Shown: positions 50,269 through 61,062 of the stretch, piece by piece
Position numbering within the stretch: the first letter of the stretch is position 1
Layout of the letters: each line of letters starts with the position of its first letter
Origin: Bordetella genomosp. 9
GTDB lineage: Bacteria; Pseudomonadota; Gammaproteobacteria; Burkholderiales; Burkholderiaceae_B
NCBI RefSeq assembly: GCF_002261425.1
Contig: NZ_NEVJ01000003.1
Coordinates: 2,294,001 to 2,358,000 of the forward strand
Reading direction: 5' to 3'
Length of the DNA stretch: 64,000 nucleotides
Notes under the pieces: model-generated
What the model was told of the DNA's origin: nothing
What the model saw: only the letters and a program-made list of their open reading frames with translations
Databases searched by the model: none
Program-made: the position numbers and the translations under genes

Positions 50269-52422
50269 ATGAACGCCATCCATACCCTGCTCCACCCGCG
50301 CAGCATCGCCGTCATCGGCGCGTCCGCGGATGCCAGCAAGACCGCCGGCCGTCCCGTCGCCTATCTGCAGAAGCACGGCTACGGGGGCGCCATCTATCCC
50401 GTCAATCCGCGCGCCGACCAGGTGGCCGGATTGACCTGCTATCCCGACATCGACAGCCTGCCCGGCGTGCCGGACGTCGGCCTGGTGCTGGTGGCGCCGG
50501 ACCGCGCGATCGAGGCCGTGGGCGCCTTGTCACGGCGCGGCACGCCGGCCGCCATCGTGCTGGCCAGCGGCTTCGGCGAAACCGGCGAAAGCGGCGCGCG
50601 CCGCCAGCAGGCGCTCAAGGAAGCCGCCGGCGGCATGCGGCTGCTGGGGCCGAACACCATCGGCCTGGTCAACCTGACGGATCGCATCATGCTGTGCGCC
50701 AGCGGCGCCCTGGAGATGGAATCGCTGCAGGGCGGCGGCATCGCGGTGGTGTCGCAGAGCGGCGGCATCCTGGGTTCGCTGCTGTCGCGCGCGGCGGCGG
50801 CCGGGCTGGGTTTCTCCAAACTCGTTTCCACCGGCAACGAAGTCGACCTGGAAGCCGCAGACTTCATCGACCACCTGGCCGACGATCCGGCCACGCAGGT
50901 CATCGCCTTGTACATGGAAGGCCTGCGCAATCCGGAAAAATTCCGCCAGGCGGCGTTGAAGGCGGCCCGGGCCGGCAAGCCGGTGGTCGTCTACAAGGTC
51001 GGCCGTTCGGAATCCGGCGCGCGCTCGGCGGCGTCGCATACGGGCGCGCTGGCCGGCGAAGACCGCGTCTACGACGCCCTGTTCAGCCAGGTCGGCGCGG
51101 TCCGCGCCCAGACCTTCGCCGATCTGCTCGACATCCCGGCCGCGCTGGCCACGCGCCGGCCGCTGCGCGGCAAGCGCATCGCCATCCTGACGTCGACTGG
51201 CGGCGCGGGCACGCTGGTGGCCGACAGCCTGGGCGTGGCGGGCTTCGAAACCCCGCCGCCCGGGCCGGAAACGGCCGCGCGGCTGCGCGATCTGCAAAAG
51301 AACGACCAGATCGTGCTGGACCGCAATCCCATCGACGTCACGCTCGCCGGGCTGCAGCCCGAGCTGCTGCGCAGTACCATCGCCACGCTGCTCGACAGCG
51401 CCGATTACGACGCGGTCATCACGATCGTGGGTTCGTCCGCGCTGGCGCAGCCGACGCTGGCAGCGGGCGCCATCGCGGCGTCGCTGGACCAGAGCGACAA
51501 GCCGGTGCTGGCCTACGTCAGTCCCCATGCGCCGGCGGTGCTGTCCAACGTCAACCGCGCGGGCGCGCCCGCCTTCACGGCGCCGGAAAGCTTCGCGGCG
51601 GTGCTGTCGGCGATGCTGGCGCGCACGGCGCGCGAGAACGCCGGATCGGTCGCGGGCGACGCGGGCGGGGCCAAGGCGGCCGGTGCGGGTGCGGCCGGTG
51701 CGGCGGGCGCGCATGCCGGGGCAAGCGGATCCAGCGCGGGGACCTCGGCTGTCGACGCGGCGGACCTGCCTTCCGGTTCGCTGAACGAAGCCCAGGCCCG
51801 CGCGCTGTTCGCGCGCTACGGCATTCCTTCGGTCGGCGAGCGCGCGGTGGCGGACGCGGCGCAAGGGCAGCGCGAAGCGCGAGCCTTCGATCGCCCCGTC
51901 GTGCTCAAGGTCCTGTCCAGCCGCATCACCCACAAGACCGAAGCCGGCGGGGTCGCGGTCGGCGTCGCGCCGGAGGCGGTGGGCGAGGCGATCCAGGCCA
52001 TGGCGGCGCGCGTGCGCGAGCGCACCGGCATCGAGCCGGAAGGCTATCTGCTGCAGGAAATGGCGTCCGGCGTGGAAATGATCGTCGGCGTGCATCGCGA
52101 CCCGCAGTTGGGCCCGACCCTGCTGGTGGGACTGGGCGGCGTCACGGCCGAATTGTTCCAGGACACCGCGTTGCGCCTGCTGCCCGTGGACCGCGCCACC
52201 GTGGGCGAGATGCTGCGTTCGCTCAAGTCCTGGCCGCTGCTGGACGGCTATCGCGGCCGCCCCAAGGCCGACGTCAAGGCGCTGGAGGACGCGGTGCTGA
52301 ACTTCGCGGCCATGGCCGGACAGTTGGGCGATCGCCTGGTCGAGGCGGAGATCAATCCGCTCTTCGTCCAGGAAGAAGGCCGCGGCGTGCGCGCGGCGGA
52401 CGGCGTCGCCATTTTGAAATAA
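50269..52422 (+). CDS. NDP-forming acyl-CoA synthetase
   Basis: The 717-residue protein fuses both subunits of the ADP-forming acyl-CoA synthetase family. Its domains are a CoA-binding domain (about 5-135, RSIAVIGASADASKTAGRPV), a succinyl-CoA-ligase-like domain with the phospho-His 257 in AASHTGALAGEDRVYD, and a C-terminal ATP-grasp domain (about 500-717, PVVLKVLSSRITHKTEAGGV). The two halves are joined by an Ala/Gly/Ser linker (about 463-495), probably a slippage expansion. It converts an organic acid to its CoA ester using ATP. A preceding Bug receptor and hydratase suggest a small catabolic pathway for a plant- or soil-derived acid. Confidence 0.93.
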   Translation: MNAIHTLLHPRSIAVIGASADASKTAGRPVAYLQKHGYGGAIYPVNPRADQVAGLTCYPDIDSLPGVPDVGLVLVAPDRAIEAVGALSRRGTPAAIVLASGFGETGESGARRQQALKEAAGGMRLLGPNTIGLVNLTDRIMLCASGALEMESLQGGGIAVVSQSGGILGSLLSRAAAAGLGFSKLVSTGNEVDLEAADFIDHLADDPATQVIALYMEGLRNPEKFRQAALKAARAGKPVVVYKVGRSESGARSAASHTGALAGEDRVYDALFSQVGAVRAQTFADLLDIPAALATRRPLRGKRIAILTSTGGAGTLVADSLGVAGFETPPPGPETAARLRDLQKNDQIVLDRNPIDVTLAGLQPELLRSTIATLLDSADYDAVITIVGSSALAQPTLAAGAIAASLDQSDKPVLAYVSPHAPAVLSNVNRAGAPAFTAPESFAAVLSAMLARTARENAGSVAGDAGGAKAAGAGAAGAAGAHAGASGSSAGTSAVDAADLPSGSLNEAQARALFARYGIPSVGERAVADAAQGQREARAFDRPVVLKVLSSRITHKTEAGGVAVGVAPEAVGEAIQAMAARVRERTGIEPEGYLLQEMASGVEMIVGVHRDPQLGPTLLVGLGGVTAELFQDTALRLLPVDRATVGEMLRSLKSWPLLDGYRGRPKADVKALEDAVLNFAAMAGQLGDRLVEAEINPLFVQEEGRGVRAADGVAILK

Positions 52423-52535
52423 GGCGCTTCAACGCCTCTGGCACGGGGCCGCCGCCGCGGCGCGGCGCCGGAGCCTGGGGCGCGCCCGGCCGCCCTCGCC
52501 TGGGCATCCCGGCCGCCCCCCGGCCGGGGACCGGT

Positions 52536-52594
52536 GGCCGGCGCCCCTGGCCGGGCGCCCCTGGCCGGGCGCCCCTAGCCGGGCGCCCCTGGCC
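52536..52594. repeat. 14-base tandem repeat of self-complementary units
   Basis: Four copies of ggccgggcgcccct (the first 13 bases long, the fourth with one change) plus a final ggcc occupy the gap before ppgK. Each unit contains the palindrome gggcgccc, so single-stranded DNA or RNA could form several alternative hairpins. The whole gap 52423-52681 has no other recognisable feature. Confidence 0.85.
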
Positions 52595-52681
52595 AATACC
52601 ATCCGTCAAACTCTTGGTGTACCTTACGGCAGAGCGGCGTGGATTTTCCGCGCGGCTCGTCGCCCAAGGAGTACATGACGC

Positions 52682-53392
52682 ATGAAGCCCGGCATACTGG
52701 CCATCGACATCGGCGGAACCGGCCTTAAGGCTGCCGTCATCAACGAGAAAGGCCAGATGCTGGCCGAGCGCGTCCGCGTGCCCACCCCGCATCCCTGCCC
52801 GCCCAAGATCCTGCTCGAAAACGTCAAGCGCATGGTCGCCGGCCTACCCGAATTCGACCGCATCTCCATCGGTTTCCCCGGCGTGGTGCGCGAAGGCAAG
52901 GTGCTGACCGCCCCCAACCTGGACACCAGCTTGTGGGCCGGCTTCCCGCTGCGCCAGGCGATCTCGCGCGCCTTCGGCAACAAGCCCGCCCGCCTGCTGA
53001 ACGACGCCGACATGCAGGGCCTGGGCCTGGTCAGCGGCCGCGGCCTGGAATTCGTGATGACGCTGGGCACCGGCGTCGGCACCGCACTTTTCCGCGACGG
53101 CGAACTCATGCCGCACATGGAACTGGCCCACCATCCCATCCATAAAGACAAGACCTACGACGAATACCTGGGCGAAGCCAAGCGTAAAACCCTGGGAAAG
53201 AAACAATGGAACCGACGCGTGCGGCGGGCGATCGAACTGGTCGACATGCTGTTCATGCCGGATCGCATCTACATCGGCGGCGGCAATGCCGCACGGCTGG
53301 ATTTCGCCGGCGACGACCACATCCGGATCGGCTCCAACGACGCCGGCCTGGAAGGCGGCGCCGCCCTGTGGCGCGAGGCGCGCCGCGCATGA
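52682..53392 (+). CDS. ppgK: Polyphosphate glucokinase (ROK family)
   Basis: PpgK phosphorylates glucose with polyphosphate (and often ATP). The 236-residue protein has the ROK phosphate motif AIDIGGTGLKAAVINEKG, the sugar site LLNDADMQGLGL, the second phosphate motif MTLGTGVGTALF, and the basic KRKTLGKKQWNRRVRRAIEL segment typical of polyphosphate glucokinases. It lacks the zinc-motif ROK repressor region and has no helix-turn-helix. An ATG seven bases upstream is out of frame. It stands 141 bases before tkt and would feed glucose-6-phosphate into the pentose phosphate genes that follow. Confidence 0.92.
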   Translation: MKPGILAIDIGGTGLKAAVINEKGQMLAERVRVPTPHPCPPKILLENVKRMVAGLPEFDRISIGFPGVVREGKVLTAPNLDTSLWAGFPLRQAISRAFGNKPARLLNDADMQGLGLVSGRGLEFVMTLGTGVGTALFRDGELMPHMELAHHPIHKDKTYDEYLGEAKRKTLGKKQWNRRVRRAIELVDMLFMPDRIYIGGGNAARLDFAGDDHIRIGSNDAGLEGGAALWREARRA

Positions 53393-53533
53393 ACGGCCCC
53401 TGAATACCTGCCCGCGACGGCCTGGCGCCCGGCCGTTCGCGATGCCAGACGCCCTTGGTCCACCGGCGGCCAAATGGGCATGACGATTGCTCCTGAAGCC
53501 GGTTTGTCCGCGTTTCCGCCAGAGAGAGGTCTC

Positions 53534-55633
53534 ATGAATACTCCACCGTCCCCCGATCCCGCGCGCAATGACGAAAAGCTGGACCTGCTGTGCATCGATA
53601 CGCTGCGCACCCTGGCCATGGACGCGGTTCAGAAAGCCAATTCCGGCCACCCCGGAACGCCCATGGCGCTGGCGCCGGTCGCCTACACCCTGTGGCACGA
53701 TTTCCTGCGCTACGACCCGGCCCATCCCGACTGGCCCAACCGCGACCGCTTCGTGCTGTCGGCGGGCCATGCGTCCATGCTGCTGTACGGCCTGCTGCAC
53801 CTGGGCGGCGTGATCGAAATCGACGCCGACGGCACGCCCAGCGGCAAGCCGGCCGTCAGCCTGGATGACATCAAGCAGTTCCGCCAGCTCGACTCCAAGA
53901 CCCCCGGCCATCCCGAATACCGCATGACCACCGGCGTGGAAACCACCACCGGCCCGCTGGGCCAGGGCTGCGCCAACAGCGTCGGCATGGCCATCGCCCA
54001 GCGCCACCTGGCGCAGCGGTTCAACGCCCCGGGACGCGAGGTCTTCGACTACAACGTCTATGTCATCTGCGGCGACGGCGACATGATGGAAGGCGTCTCC
54101 GGCGAAGCCGCGTCCATCGCCGGCCACCTGGGCCTGTCGAACCTGTGCTGGATCTACGACAACAACACCATCAGCATCGAAGGCCATACCGAACTGGCCT
54201 TCAGCGAGAACGTCGCCGCGCGCTTCGCCGCCTATGGCTGGAACACGTTGCACGTCACCGACGCCAACGACCGCATGGCGGTGGCCGCCGCGCTGCGCCA
54301 GTTCCAGGCCACCACCGACCGGCCGACGCTGATCGTGGTCGACAGCGTGATCGGCTTCGGCTCGCCGAACAAGCACAATACCGCCGCGGCCCACGGCGAA
54401 GCCCTGGGTGAAGAAGAAGTCCGCCTGACCAAGAAAGCCTATGGCTGGCCGGAAGACGCGCAATTCCTGGTGCCCGACGAAGTGCGCGACCGCCTGCACG
54501 ACGCCCTGGCCGCGCGCGCCCAGCCCGCCTACGCGCAGTGGACGAAGACGATGGAGCAGTTGAAGGCGCAGGACGCGGCCATGCATGAAGAACTGCAACG
54601 CATGCGCCAGGGCCAGCTGCCCGACGGCTGGGACAGCGAGGCGCCCGTCTTCCCCCCGGACGCCAAGGGACTGGCGACCCGCGACTCGGGCGGCAAGGCC
54701 TTGAATGCATTCGCCAAGCACATCCCGCTGCTGATGGGCGGCGCCGCCGACCTGGCGCCTTCCACCAAGACCAAGCTGACCTTCGACGGCGCGGGCAGCT
54801 TCGAGCGCGACGACTACGGCGGCCGCAACATGCACTTCGGCGTGCGCGAACATGCCATGGGCGCCATCGCCAACGGCATGGCGCTGTCGCACGTGCGCCC
54901 CTACACCGCCACCTTCCTGATTTTCAGCGACTACATGAAGCCGCCGATCCGGCTGGCCGCGCTGATGGAATTGCCGGTGATCTTCGTTTTCACGCACGAT
55001 TCCATCGGCGTGGGCGAAGACGGTCCCACCCACCAGCCGGTCGAACAGATGGCGCAACTGCGCGGCATACCCGGCATGCGCGTCCTGCGGCCCTGCGACG
55101 CCAACGAAACCGTGGAAGCATGGAAGGTGGCCCTGCAGCAGACCAATCATCCCACCGCGCTGGTGCTGACGCGCCAGCCCCTGCCCACGCTGGACCGTAC
55201 CAAGTACGCGCCCGCGACCGATCTGCGGCGCGGCGCCTACGTGCTGGCCGACTGCGCGCCGCAGCAGCCCCAGGTCATCCTGATGGCCACCGGCAGCGAA
55301 GTATCGCTATGCCTGCAGGCCTACGATCGATTGCGCGCCGACGGCATCGCCGCGCGCGTCGTCTCCATGCCCAGCTGGGACCTGTTCGAAGAGCAGGACC
55401 AGGCGTATCGCGACAGCGTGCTGCCGCCGGACGTGACCGCGCGCGTGGCGGTCGAGCAGGCCGGCTACATGGGCTGGGACCGTTACGTCGGCACCAAGGG
55501 CGAGACCATCGCCATGCGCACCTTCGGCGCGTCCGCGCCCATCGCCAAGCTGCAGGCGAAGTTCGGCTTCACGGTGGACAATGTGATTCGCGCCGCGCGC
55601 GAGCAGGTTCAAGAGAAAAGGAGTACGAAATGA
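53534..55633 (+). CDS. tkt: Transketolase
   Basis: Transketolase moves two-carbon units between sugar phosphates, with thiamine diphosphate. The start [20 protein letters not shown] at 53534 (GAGAGG upstream) gives 699 residues. Landmarks are [20 protein letters not shown], the ThDP motif [20 protein letters not shown] with YDNN near residue 180-210, and the catalytic Glu region [39 protein letters not shown] is also clear. It shares ATGA with the transaldolase-isomerase gene. Confidence 0.97.
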   Translation: MNTPPSPDPARNDEKLDLLCIDTLRTLAMDAVQKANSGHPGTPMALAPVAYTLWHDFLRYDPAHPDWPNRDRFVLSAGHASMLLYGLLHLGGVIEIDADGTPSGKPAVSLDDIKQFRQLDSKTPGHPEYRMTTGVETTTGPLGQGCANSVGMAIAQRHLAQRFNAPGREVFDYNVYVICGDGDMMEGVSGEAASIAGHLGLSNLCWIYDNNTISIEGHTELAFSENVAARFAAYGWNTLHVTDANDRMAVAAALRQFQATTDRPTLIVVDSVIGFGSPNKHNTAAAHGEALGEEEVRLTKKAYGWPEDAQFLVPDEVRDRLHDALAARAQPAYAQWTKTMEQLKAQDAAMHEELQRMRQGQLPDGWDSEAPVFPPDAKGLATRDSGGKALNAFAKHIPLLMGGAADLAPSTKTKLTFDGAGSFERDDYGGRNMHFGVREHAMGAIANGMALSHVRPYTATFLIFSDYMKPPIRLAALMELPVIFVFTHDSIGVGEDGPTHQPVEQMAQLRGIPGMRVLRPCDANETVEAWKVALQQTNHPTALVLTRQPLPTLDRTKYAPATDLRRGAYVLADCAPQQPQVILMATGSEVSLCLQAYDRLRADGIAARVVSMPSWDLFEEQDQAYRDSVLPPDVTARVAVEQAGYMGWDRYVGTKGETIAMRTFGASAPIAKLQAKFGFTVDNVIRAAREQVQEKRSTK

Positions 55634-58473
55634 ACCAAACGACCAAGAACCCGCTGGTCCGGCTGGCGGAAGCCGGACAGGCCATCTGGCTGGATTTCCT
55701 GAGCCGTGAATTCCTGGCGCAGGGCGGCCTGGACAAGCTGGTGCGCGAGGACAGCCTGACCGGCGTCACCTCCAACCCGTCCATCTTCGAAAAGGCGATG
55801 GGCCACGGGGAATCCTACGACGAGCAGCTGCACGCCATCCTGTACCAGGCCGATGCCGAGCCCGGCGACGTCTACGAGCAACTGGCGGTGCGCGATATCC
55901 AGCATGCCGCCGACGCGCTGCGGCCGGTGTACGACCGCCTGAAAGGCAAGGACGGCTACGTCAGCCTGGAAGTCTCGCCCTACCTGGCCTACGACACCGA
56001 AGGCACCCTGAACGAAGCCCGCCGCCTGTGGAAGGCGGTGGACCGTCCCAACCTGATGATCAAGGTGCCGGGCACGCCGCAGGGCGTGCCGGCCATCCGC
56101 CAGCTGATCGAGGACGGCATCAACGTCAACGTCACGCTGCTGTTCTCGCGCGACGCCTACCGCGCGGTGGCGCTGGCCTATATCGACGGCCTGGAAGCCC
56201 GCGCCAAGGCCGGCAAGCCGGTGGACAGGCTGGCCAGCGTGGCCAGCTTCTTCATCAGCCGTATCGATAGCCGCATCGACAAGAACATCGACGAAGCCCT
56301 GAAAAAGCCGGGCGCCGACGGCGACCGCCTGAATGCGCTCAAGGGCAAGATCGCCATCGCCAACGCCAAGCTGGCCTACCAGGACTACCTGGGACTGATC
56401 GGCGAGGACCGCTGGAAGGCGCTGGCGCAGAAAGGCGCGCAGCCGCAGCGCCTGCTGTGGGCGTCCACCGGCACCAAGAACCCCGCCTATCCGGCCACGC
56501 TGTATGTCGACGAGCTGATCGGCCCGGACACCGTCAACACCATGCCCGCGCCCACCATGGACGCATTCCGCGAGAAAGGCACGGTGGAAACCACCTTGAC
56601 GCGCGACGTCGACACGGCGCGCCGGCAGCTGGAAGACGCGCAGAAGCTGGGCCTGGACCTGGACGGCGTCACGCGCGAACTGGTGGAAGACGGCACCAGG
56701 CAATTCTCCGACGCCTTCGACGCGCTGCTGGGCGCGGTCGCGGCCAAGCGCATGACCTACCTGGGCGAACAGGTCAACGGCGTGGCGTACGAACTGCCCA
56801 AGCCGCTGGCCGAGGCCGTCGACAAATGCCTGGACCGCGCGCGCGCCGATGGCTGGGTGCGCCGCCTGTGGCAGCATGATGCATCCATGTGGACCGGCCA
56901 GCAGGAAGACCGCTGGGTGGGCTGGCTGGCCGCCGGCCAGGGCAAGCAGGTCGATGCCGACGCCGTCGCCGCGCTGGCGCGCGATCTGCAGGCCGAACGC
57001 TACACGCACGCCGTACTGCTCGGCATGGGCGGCTCCAGCCTGGGACCGGAAGTGCTGGCGCAGACGCTGGGCGAGTCGGGCCAGGGCCTGGCGCTGCATG
57101 CGCTGGACTCCACCAACCCGGAAGAAATCTGCGCGGTGGAACGCGGCATCGATTTCGCCCGCACGCTGTTCATCGTGTCGAGCAAGTCGGGCTCCACGCT
57201 GGAACCGGAAATCCTCAACGCGCATTTCCACGCGGCCACCGTAGCCGCCGTCGGCCAGGAAAATGCCGGCAAGCATTTCATCGCCATCACCGATCCGGGT
57301 TCGAAACTGGAAGCGGCCGCCAAACAGGCCGGCTATCGCGCCATCTTCCATGGCGACCCCACCATCGGCGGCCGCTATTCGGTGCTGTCGGTGTTCGGCC
57401 TGGTGCCGCTGGGCGTCATGGGCCACAACGTCGCGCACTTCCTGGAAACCACCCAGACCATGGTGCGCGCCTGCGGCCCGTCGTCGCCGCCCGCGGTCAA
57501 CCCGGGCGTGCGCCTGGGCGCCGTCCTGGGCGAGGCCGCCCGCGCCGGCCGCGACAAGGTCACCATCTTCGCGTCGCCCGCGGTCGCCAGCATCGGCTCG
57601 TGGCTGGAACAACTGCTGGCCGAATCCACCGGCAAGCATGGCAAGGGCATCGTGCCGGTGGACCTCGAACCCATCGGCACGCCCGACGTCTACGGCCAGG
57701 ACCGCGTGTTCGCCTACGTGCGCTGCGCCGAGGACGACACCGCCCAGCTCGACGCCAAGGTGCAGGCCCTTGCCGCCGCCGGGCAGCCCGTCATCCGCAT
57801 CACGCTGCCGCGCCCGGCCGCCATCGGCCAGGAATTCTTCCGCTGGGAAGTGGCCACCGCCATCGCCGGCGCCGTCATCGGCATCGACCCCTTCGACCAG
57901 CCCGACGTCGAAGCCAGCAAGATCAAGACGCGCGCCCTGACGGACGCCTACGAGAAAACCGGCCAGCTGCCCGCCGAAACGCCCATCGCCGAAGACGGCG
58001 ACCTGGCCTTCTACGGCGACAAGTCGCTGGCCGCCGACGGCACCGTCGAAGGCGTGCTGAAGGCGCACCTGGCCCGTCTGGGCCAGGGGGACTACGCCGC
58101 GGTGCTGGCCTATGTGGCGCGCAACGCCGCGCACGAACGGCAGATCGCCAGCCTGCGCGCGACGGTGCGCGACCGCCGCAAGGTCGCCACGGTGGGCGGC
58201 TTCGGTCCGCGCTTCCTGCATTCCACCGGGCAGGCCTACAAGGGCGGCCCGAACAGCGGGGTTTTCCTGCAGATCACCGCCGATCCGGCGCGCGACCTGC
58301 CCATCCCGGGGCGCAAGATCAGCTTCGGCACGGTGCAGGCGGCGCAGGCTTCCGGCGATCTGCAGGTGCTGGCCGAGCGCGGCCGGCGCTATCTGCGGGT
58401 GCACATCAAGGGCGGCGACGTCGAAAGCGGGCTGGCCCGCCTGGCCAAGGCCGTCAAGCAGGTGACGAACTGA
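55630..58473 (+). CDS. tal-pgi: Bifunctional transaldolase/glucose-6-phosphate isomerase
   Basis: One 947-residue chain carries two enzymes. Residues 1-365 are a transaldolase of the bacterial long type, with the Schiff-base Lys 145 in [28 protein letters not shown] at the front and [15 protein letters not shown]. Residues about 380-930 are phosphoglucose isomerase, with [40 protein letters not shown] and [17 protein letters not shown]. The ATG overlaps the tkt stop and AGGAG lies seven bases upstream. Such fusions are known in actinobacteria and some proteobacteria. It would link fructose-6-phosphate made by Tal and Tkt straight back to glucose-6-phosphate, making a cyclic oxidative pathway. 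Confidence 0.96.
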   Translation: MNQTTKNPLVRLAEAGQAIWLDFLSREFLAQGGLDKLVREDSLTGVTSNPSIFEKAMGHGESYDEQLHAILYQADAEPGDVYEQLAVRDIQHAADALRPVYDRLKGKDGYVSLEVSPYLAYDTEGTLNEARRLWKAVDRPNLMIKVPGTPQGVPAIRQLIEDGINVNVTLLFSRDAYRAVALAYIDGLEARAKAGKPVDRLASVASFFISRIDSRIDKNIDEALKKPGADGDRLNALKGKIAIANAKLAYQDYLGLIGEDRWKALAQKGAQPQRLLWASTGTKNPAYPATLYVDELIGPDTVNTMPAPTMDAFREKGTVETTLTRDVDTARRQLEDAQKLGLDLDGVTRELVEDGTRQFSDAFDALLGAVAAKRMTYLGEQVNGVAYELPKPLAEAVDKCLDRARADGWVRRLWQHDASMWTGQQEDRWVGWLAAGQGKQVDADAVAALARDLQAERYTHAVLLGMGGSSLGPEVLAQTLGESGQGLALHALDSTNPEEICAVERGIDFARTLFIVSSKSGSTLEPEILNAHFHAATVAAVGQENAGKHFIAITDPGSKLEAAAKQAGYRAIFHGDPTIGGRYSVLSVFGLVPLGVMGHNVAHFLETTQTMVRACGPSSPPAVNPGVRLGAVLGEAARAGRDKVTIFASPAVASIGSWLEQLLAESTGKHGKGIVPVDLEPIGTPDVYGQDRVFAYVRCAEDDTAQLDAKVQALAAAGQPVIRITLPRPAAIGQEFFRWEVATAIAGAVIGIDPFDQPDVEASKIKTRALTDAYEKTGQLPAETPIAEDGDLAFYGDKSLAADGTVEGVLKAHLARLGQGDYAAVLAYVARNAAHERQIASLRATVRDRRKVATVGGFGPRFLHSTGQAYKGGPNSGVFLQITADPARDLPIPGRKISFGTVQAAQASGDLQVLAERGRRYLRVHIKGGDVESGLARLAKAVKQVTN

Positions 58474-58502
58474 TCCGGGCCGAGCAGGCCCTGGTTTTCC
58501 GG

Positions 58503-58531
58503 ACCGGGCGCGGCTAGCCGCGCCGGTTTAT
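58503..58531 (+). terminator. Terminator-like palindrome between tal-pgi and gnd
   Basis: A perfect 18-base palindrome (58507-58524, ggcgcggctagccgcgcc) is followed by ggtttattt. The T tract is interrupted, so it may only attenuate between the two halves of the pentose phosphate operon. The gnd ribosome site GGAG follows at 58538. Confidence 0.5.
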
Positions 58532-58549
58532 TTACGCGGAGATTTTGCT

Positions 58550-59527
58550 ATGCAACTCGGATTGATTGGACTTGGGCGCATGGGCGCCAACATCGCGCGC
58601 CGCCTGATGCGGAACAAGCACGAGGTCATCGTGTACAACCGCAGCCTGGACAAGGTCAAGGAGCTGCAGTCCGAAGGCGCGACGGGCGTCGACAACGTGG
58701 AAGCCCTGATCGCCAAGCTGGCCAAGCCCCGCGCGGTCTGGGTCATGCTGCCGGCCGGCGCCGTCACCGAACACATGATCGATACGCTGGCGGGCCTGAT
58801 GGAGCCGGGCGACATCATCATCGACGGCGGCAATACCATGTACAAGGACGATATCCGCCGCGCCAAGGCGCTGGCGGCGCGCCAGATCGAGTACGTGGAC
58901 GTCGGCACCTCGGGCGGCATCTGGGGCCTGGAACGCGGCTATTGCATGATGATCGGCGGCCAGGACAAGGTCGTGAAGCACCTGGATCCGATCTTCTCCT
59001 GCCTGGCGCCGGGGCTGGGCGACATCCCGCGCACCCCGGGCCGCGAAGGCCGCGACGCGCGCGCCGAGCAGGGCTACATCCATGCCGGTCCCGCCGGTTC
59101 GGGACACTTCGTCAAGATGGTCCACAACGGCATCGAGTACGGCATCATGCAGGCCTATGCCGAAGGCTTCGATATCCTCAAGACCAAGGGCTCCGACCAG
59201 TTGCCGGAAGACCAGCGCCTGAACATCGAAGTCGCCGACGTCGCCGAGGTCTGGCGGCGCGGCAGCGTGGTGTCGTCCTGGCTGCTGGACCTGACGGCCA
59301 TCGCGCTGGCCAAGGATCCCAAGCTGGCGGGCTTCTCCGGCGACGTGGCCGACAGCGGCGAAGGCCGCTGGACCATCGACGCCGCCGTCGAGCAGGCCGT
59401 GCCGGCGCCGGTGCTGGCCAGCGCCCTGTTCGCCCGCTTCCGCTCGCGCCAGGACGCCACCTTCGGCGACAAGATGCTGTCCGCGATGCGCTTCGGCTTC
59501 GGCGGCCACGTCGAGGAGAAAAAATAA
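58550..59527 (+). CDS. gnd: 6-phosphogluconate dehydrogenase, decarboxylating, short form
   Basis: This enzyme oxidises 6-phosphogluconate to ribulose-5-phosphate, CO2 and NAD(P)H. The 325-residue length marks the short type (GndA/YqeC-like). The N-terminal Rossmann fold has [19 protein letters not shown], and catalytic segments include [40 protein letters not shown] and [20 protein letters not shown]. Cofactor preference cannot be fixed; many short forms use NAD. The TAATG junction with zwf means coupled translation. Confidence 0.95.
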   Translation: MQLGLIGLGRMGANIARRLMRNKHEVIVYNRSLDKVKELQSEGATGVDNVEALIAKLAKPRAVWVMLPAGAVTEHMIDTLAGLMEPGDIIIDGGNTMYKDDIRRAKALAARQIEYVDVGTSGGIWGLERGYCMMIGGQDKVVKHLDPIFSCLAPGLGDIPRTPGREGRDARAEQGYIHAGPAGSGHFVKMVHNGIEYGIMQAYAEGFDILKTKGSDQLPEDQRLNIEVADVAEVWRRGSVVSSWLLDLTAIALAKDPKLAGFSGDVADSGEGRWTIDAAVEQAVPAPVLASALFARFRSRQDATFGDKMLSAMRFGFGGHVEEKK

Positions 59528-61062
59528 TGACGGCCGCGCAATCGACAAACCGCGCCCCGCGGTCGCAGATGGCGCCGCCGGCTACCCTTTTTCTGTTCGG
59601 CGCCCATGGCGACCTGGTCAAGCGGCTGCTGGTGCCGTCGCTGTACAACCTGACGCGCGACGGCCTGGTGGGCGACGCGCTGCATATCGTCGGCGTCGAC
59701 CACAACAAGGTCAGCGACGAGGAATACCGCGGCAAGCTGGCCGACTTCATGCAGGAAATGTCGGCCAAGCGCGGCAAGAGCGAAGGCGGCGAGCCGGCGC
59801 TGGACGACCAGCTGTGGGACCGCCTGGCGCAGCGCATCACCTACCTGGAAGGCGACTTCCTGGATGACGGCACCTACCAGGCGATCAAGCAGCGCATCGA
59901 GGCCTCCGGCACGCGCAACGCGGTGTTCTACCTGGCCACCGCGCCGCGCTTCTTCTGCGAAGTCATCACGCGCCTGGCCCATGCGGGATTGCTGGAAGAA
60001 GGCGACGACCAGTTCCGCCGCGTGATCGTCGAAAAGCCCTTCGGCTCCGACCTGAAGACCGCGCAGGAACTGAACGCCGGCATCCTTGCCGTGATGGACG
60101 AAAAGCAGGTCTATCGCATCGACCACTACCTGGGCAAGGAAACGGTGCAGAACATCCTGGTCAGCCGTTTTTCCAACGGCCTGTTCGAGGCGTTCTGGAA
60201 CAACCACTACGTCGACCACGTGCAGATCACCGCCGCCGAAACGGTGGGCGTGGAACAGCGCGGCAACTTCTACGAACGCACCGGCGCGCTGCGCGACATG
60301 GTGCCCAATCACCTGTTCCAGCTGCTGGCCATGGTCGCCATGGAGCCGCCCGCGGCCTTCGGCGCGGACGAGGTGCGCAGCGAAAAGGCCAAGGTGGTCG
60401 CCGCCATCCGCCCGCAGTCGCCGGAAGAGGCGCGCCGCAATTCGGTGCGCGGCCAGTATTCCACCGGCGAGACCGGCGGCCAGCGCGTGCCCGGCTATCG
60501 CGAGGAAAACCGCGTCGCGCCAGACAGCTGCACGGAAACCTTCGTCGCGCTCAAGCTGTGGGTGGACAACTGGCGCTGGGCCGGCGTGCCCTTCTACCTG
60601 CGGACCGGCAAGCGGCTGGGCGTGCGCAGCACGCAGATCGCCATCTGCTTCAAGCCCGCGCCGATGTCGCCGTTCCGGGACACGCATGTGCACCGCCTGC
60701 GCCCCAACTACCTGATCATCCAGATCCAGCCCGACGAAGGCATGTGGTTCGACTTCCAGGCCAAGAAGCCCGGCACCACGCTGGAAATCGACAACATCCA
60801 GATGGGTTTCGCCTATTCGGATTTCTTCAAGATGCAGCCGTCGACGGGCTACGAAACGCTGCTGTACGACTGCATGATCGGCGACCAGACGCTGTTCCAG
60901 CGCGCGGACAATATCGAAAACGGCTGGCGCGCGGTGCAGCCTTTCCTCGATGCCTGGCAGGACTGCAAGGACGTGCACATGTATCCGGCGGGGACGGACG
61001 GCCCCGACGCCGCCGACGAACTGCTGCGGCGGGACGGGCGCGCATGGCACAGCCTGAAGTAG
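59527..61062 (+). CDS. zwf: Glucose-6-phosphate 1-dehydrogenase
   Basis: Zwf makes 6-phosphogluconolactone and NAD(P)H from glucose-6-phosphate. The start [20 protein letters not shown] at 59527 overlaps the gnd stop by one base and gives 511 residues. The dinucleotide motif is ATLFLFGAHGDLVKRLLVPS, close to the usual GASGDLAxR form but with His and Val. Active-site segments are VIVEKPFGSDLKTAQ and YRIDHYLGKETVQNILVSRF near residue 196. The substrate-binding C-terminal half is complete. The HAD gene overlaps its end by 19 bases. Confidence 0.96.
   Translation: MTAAQSTNRAPRSQMAPPATLFLFGAHGDLVKRLLVPSLYNLTRDGLVGDALHIVGVDHNKVSDEEYRGKLADFMQEMSAKRGKSEGGEPALDDQLWDRLAQRITYLEGDFLDDGTYQAIKQRIEASGTRNAVFYLATAPRFFCEVITRLAHAGLLEEGDDQFRRVIVEKPFGSDLKTAQELNAGILAVMDEKQVYRIDHYLGKETVQNILVSRFSNGLFEAFWNNHYVDHVQITAAETVGVEQRGNFYERTGALRDMVPNHLFQLLAMVAMEPPAAFGADEVRSEKAKVVAAIRPQSPEEARRNSVRGQYSTGETGGQRVPGYREENRVAPDSCTETFVALKLWVDNWRWAGVPFYLRTGKRLGVRSTQIAICFKPAPMSPFRDTHVHRLRPNYLIIQIQPDEGMWFDFQAKKPGTTLEIDNIQMGFAYSDFFKMQPSTGYETLLYDCMIGDQTLFQRADNIENGWRAVQPFLDAWQDCKDVHMYPAGTDGPDAADELLRRDGRAWHSLK

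Noticed and set aside
55609-58404. A 930-codon minus-strand frame opposite tal-pgi
   Set aside because: Shadow frame caused by high GC; no ribosome site or domain, and the sense strand is a well-defined fusion enzyme.
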